Assembly (NCBI GenBank): GCA_964351195.1
Contig: CAYGNI010000039.1
Span: 1 to 16,662, forward strand
Direction: 5' to 3'
From: TMED27 sp964351195
GTDB taxonomy: Bacteria > Pseudomonadota > Alphaproteobacteria > Micavibrionales > Micavibrionaceae
DNA: 16,662 nucleotides
Part shown: positions 14,460-16,662 of the stretch, piece by piece
How the letters are laid out: each line of letters begins with the position of its first letter
Position numbering within the stretch: position 1 is the first letter of the stretch
Notes under the pieces: generated by a model
Told to the model about the DNA's origin: nothing
Database searches by the model: none
The model's input: only the letters and a program-made list of their open reading frames with translations
Made by a program: the position numbers and the translations under genes

Positions 14460-15455
14460 TTATTCGAACGGGTCGGTTTTCAAATTAGGGCTGAAGCCTA
14501 GCGATTTCCAGCTTTTATTCAATTCAGGCGGCAGAGGCGCGGTGATATCCAGCGTACCCTTACGTGTGGGATGAGCTAGAACAATGCGGCGTGCATGCAG
14601 ATGCAGGCGGTTGGCGAGGTCAATGCCTTTTAAATCGGCTTCAGCCGTGCGGCGGGCCTCGTGCCATTCCTCTTGCTCAGGTAGTCTCGCGTATTTCTTA
14701 TCACCAACGATGGGGCAGCCGATCAGCTCGGCATGGACGCGGATCTGATGCGTGCGCCCGGTGCGCGGCCAGAACGCCACAAAAGCGGCGGAGCTCATGG
14801 CGCTTTCCATGACCACGAAATCGGTGATGGCCATTTTGCCGTCTTTTTCATCCACGACCATGCGTTCTTTGTTCGACCCACCGGCTTTGATCAGCGGGGC
14901 TTTGATTTTTCCTTCGGGGCGGTCAGGTGCGGGGGATGTGATGGCCCAATAGATTTTTTTAACGTCCCTGCCTTTGAACGCATCACCCAGAGCTGTTGCT
15001 GCTTTGGCGGAGCGGGCCAAAAGGAGCACACCGCTCGTATCTTTATCCAAGCGGTGAACAAGGCGCGGGCGGACATCGTTTTTGTCTTTGAGGGCGTCCA
15101 AGTAAAAATCGATATAGCGTGATTGTTTACTGCCGCCTTGCGAAGCGATACCGCTTGGTTTGTTGATCGCGATAACATCGGCGTCTTCGTAAATAATCAG
15201 AGATTTGATATAGGCTTTATCCTTGTCGGTCAGCTTGTCTTTGGCCGTGGATATTTTGGTTTCAATCGGCGGGATGCGCACAGTTTGCCCAGCGGCGAGG
15301 CGCGTGTCGGCCTTGGCGCGCTTGGAATCAACGCGGACTTCTCCTTTGCGGATGGCCTTTTGGATGAGGGTGAAGGGCATGCCTTGTTTCTTCAGCCAGC
15401 GATCGAGGCGCTGACCGTCGTCATCGTCTTTGATTTCAATGTGCTGCACGCTCAT
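14460..15455 (-). CDS. RluC/RluD-type 23S rRNA pseudouridine synthase
   Basis: This 331-residue RluA-family pseudouridine synthase converts specific uridines of RNA, most likely of 23S rRNA. An N-terminal S4 RNA-binding domain (about 13-60, QRLDRWLKKQGMPFTLIQKAIRKGEV) is followed by the catalytic domain. The catalytic motif HRLDKDTSG is at 134-142 with the nucleophilic D137. INKPSGIASQGGSK (97-110) and FWPRTGRTHQIRVHAELIGCPIVGDKKY are the other conserved blocks. The S4 domain and the QGGS variant fit RluC better than RluA, but the exact target uridines cannot be read from sequence. Its ATG overlaps the crcB stop as ATGA, so it is coupled to the fluoride channel gene, a pairing that is common in Alphaproteobacteria. 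Confidence 0.93.
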   Translation of the reverse strand: MSVQHIEIKDDDDGQRLDRWLKKQGMPFTLIQKAIRKGEVRVDSKRAKADTRLAAGQTVRIPPIETKISTAKDKLTDKDKAYIKSLIIYEDADVIAINKPSGIASQGGSKQSRYIDFYLDALKDKNDVRPRLVHRLDKDTSGVLLLARSAKAATALGDAFKGRDVKKIYWAITSPAPDRPEGKIKAPLIKAGGSNKERMVVDEKDGKMAITDFVVMESAMSSAAFVAFWPRTGRTHQIRVHAELIGCPIVGDKKYARLPEQEEWHEARRTAEADLKGIDLANRLHLHARRIVLAHPTRKGTLDITAPLPPELNKSWKSLGFSPNLKTDPFE

Positions 15456-15835
15456 GATACCAAGCTCCGGACAATCGCCATGCCTGCGAACAGCGCGGCG
15501 ATTGAGAGAATGACAGAGACACTGAGGTATACTCCGCTTAGGATATACTCCCCGCGTTCAAACAATGTGGCAAAATCCATAGAGAAGGTGGAGAAGGTTG
15601 TAAACGCGCCCAAAAACCCTGTGATGAGGAAGACACGCATGGCTTCGCTGGGCTGCCAGATATTTGCGAATATAACAATCGCGGCGCCCATCAGGAAAGA
15701 GCCGAGAATATTAACCGTTAATGTGCCGTAGGGAAAATTCATCCCCAGCAGCTTTGCGGCTGTGATATTTACGCCATGACGCATTAAAGCGCCTATCGCC
15801 CCCCCTGCTGCAATTGCGACTATTGTGTTGATCAT
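15452..15835 (-). CDS. crcB: Fluoride channel CrcB/FluC
   Basis: CrcB (FluC) is a dual-topology homodimeric fluoride channel that lets toxic fluoride leave the cytoplasm. The 127-residue protein has four hydrophobic helices and the family motifs GGAIGALMRHGV (11-22), FPYGTLTVNILGSFLMG (34-50, with pore Asn42) and GFLGAFTTFSTFS (73-85), which contains the Phe-box and the central sodium-site segment. AAGGTG lies 5 bases upstream of the ATG on the minus strand. It is the first gene of the crcB-rluC-asmA-atp12 operon. Only 33 bases separate it from the divergent transporter gene, and I see no fluoride riboswitch in them. Confidence 0.96.
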   Translation of the reverse strand: MINTIVAIAAGGAIGALMRHGVNITAAKLLGMNFPYGTLTVNILGSFLMGAAIVIFANIWQPSEAMRVFLITGFLGAFTTFSTFSMDFATLFERGEYILSGVYLSVSVILSIAALFAGMAIVRSLVS

Positions 15836-15868
15836 CGTTTCACCTTACAAGAACTGATCACGTTTGTA

Positions 15869-16662
15869 ATGGAATTCGACCCTATGTTCAATCATTTAAC
15901 CCATACTCAAAAAGGAATGTTGCTGGCGCTCGCTGGATACACAGCTTTTTCATTTAGCGATGTGAATGTTAAATACCTGGCAGAGCAAGGGTATTCAATT
16001 TTTCAAATCATTGCGGTGGACACGGCGATTGGCTGCGCTTTAATGCTGGCTGTGTCTTCGAAGTTGGGCGGTATCAAGAGCTTGCGCGACAGGCCGAATG
16101 CCAAAGTGCACGCTTTGCGTATTTTCTTTAACACGGGTGTGAATTTCCTGTTTGTCTATTGCGTAGCTTTGATGCCGCTTGTCACGCTCTATACTGTTAT
16201 ATTTACCCTACCCTTTGTGGCGGCGATGATTTCGATACCGCTTTATAGGGAAAAGGTCGGCATTCACCGTTGGGCCTCGATTGTCATCGGGTTTTCCGGC
16301 GTGCTTGTGGCGTTCCAGCCATGGAAGGCGGAAACAGATTTTATCATGATGGGGCTGGCTTTGCTGAACACCGTGTTTATCGCCTGCATGTTTTTGGCGG
16401 CGCGGGGACTTAAGGGTTCCAGCATTCTGTCCGTCGGGTTTTATCCGGTTTTGGGATCATGCCTTGTGACTTGGCCGCTGGCGCTCATGGACTTTAGCGC
16501 GATTGAACCTCTTCATTTGATACCGTTTGTCCTGTCGGGGATTTTGATGAGCACGGGGATTATCTGTGTGTCTTTGGCGTTTCGCAAAACCGATAGTGCG
16601 GCCGTCACGCCGCTTGTGTACACGGAAATCATCTGGGCGATATTGTTCGGGATCCTCATATT
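15869..16662 (+). CDS. EamA/DMT-family transporter, truncated by the window edge
   Basis: An open frame runs from the ATG at 15869 to the window end without a stop, giving about 264 residues of a roughly 290-300-residue membrane protein. It shows the two-repeat EamA layout: the first repeat with LLALAGYTAFSFSDVNVKYLA, the LRIFFNTGVNFLFVYCVALMPL segment and TVIFTLPFVAAMISIPLYREKVGIHRWASIVIGFSGVLVAFQP, and a second repeat ending in DSAAVTPLVYTEIIWAILFG, the typical last-third motif. Around eight hydrophobic helices are visible. Substrates of such transporters (amino acids, nucleotides, other metabolites) cannot be told from this. A second in-frame ATG at 15884, with GGAA nine bases before it, is an equally good start. 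The gene is divergent from crcB. Confidence 0.85.
   Translation, partial: MEFDPMFNHLTHTQKGMLLALAGYTAFSFSDVNVKYLAEQGYSIFQIIAVDTAIGCALMLAVSSKLGGIKSLRDRPNAKVHALRIFFNTGVNFLFVYCVALMPLVTLYTVIFTLPFVAAMISIPLYREKVGIHRWASIVIGFSGVLVAFQPWKAETDFIMMGLALLNTVFIACMFLAARGLKGSSILSVGFYPVLGSCLVTWPLALMDFSAIEPLHLIPFVLSGILMSTGIICVSLAFRKTDSAAVTPLVYTEIIWAILFGILI

Noticed and set aside
15123..15731. Open frame of 202 codons on the plus strand spanning the pseudouridine synthase and crcB
   Set aside because: It crosses the junction of two firmly identified minus-strand genes and shows no domain of its own.
15836..15868. Fluoride riboswitch upstream of crcB
   Set aside because: The intergenic space is only 33 bases and shows none of the conserved pseudoknot elements; the leader would have to lie inside the divergent gene.

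Overview
The window reads as a gene-dense stretch of an alphaproteobacterial chromosome of intermediate GC. Pointers to Alphaproteobacteria are an ATP12-type F1-ATPase assembly chaperone, a DUF3035 lipoprotein next to lspA and a pair of M16 peptidases, a MutL carrying the endonuclease motif, and the crcB-rluC-...-atp12 neighbourhood. A Rhodospirillales- or Micavibrionales-like lineage is possible, but the order cannot be fixed from sequence alone. I see no insertion sequence, phage gene, tRNA, rRNA or CRISPR array, and no gene-free stretch longer than about 75 bases.

Region 1 (1-2554) is a compact four-gene bufferin-type operon: a secreted Cys-containing DUF2282 precursor (bufA1), a DUF692/MbnB-like modifying enzyme (bufB), a DUF2063 partner protein (bufC) and a DoxX membrane protein. 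It closes with a near-perfect intrinsic terminator. This is a metallophore-like RiPP system proposed to buffer copper in the periplasm, and it is the most interesting content of the window. Its promoter lies upstream, outside the window.

Region 2 (2578-8167) holds envelope and central-metabolism genes on the plus strand: lspA (lipoprotein signal peptidase), a DUF3035/BamF-like lipoprotein, a catalytically competent M16 metallopeptidase, an M16 homologue without the zinc motif that probably pairs with it, and pgi (glucose-6-phosphate isomerase). The M16 genes and pgi overlap each other by a few codons.

Region 3 (8239-11988) carries a large pentapeptide-repeat protein, mutL (possibly translated from a leaderless mRNA), and a small membrane protein coupled to mutL that resembles the DUF4870/COG3671 group.

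Region 4 (11985-15835) is a minus-strand operon read crcB - rluC-type pseudouridine synthase - AsmA-like protein - atp12, with ATGA stop/start overlaps at two of three junctions. It converges with region 3 in a 4-bp stop-codon overlap. Region 5 is a divergent EamA/DMT-type transporter starting 33 bases from crcB and running off the right edge.
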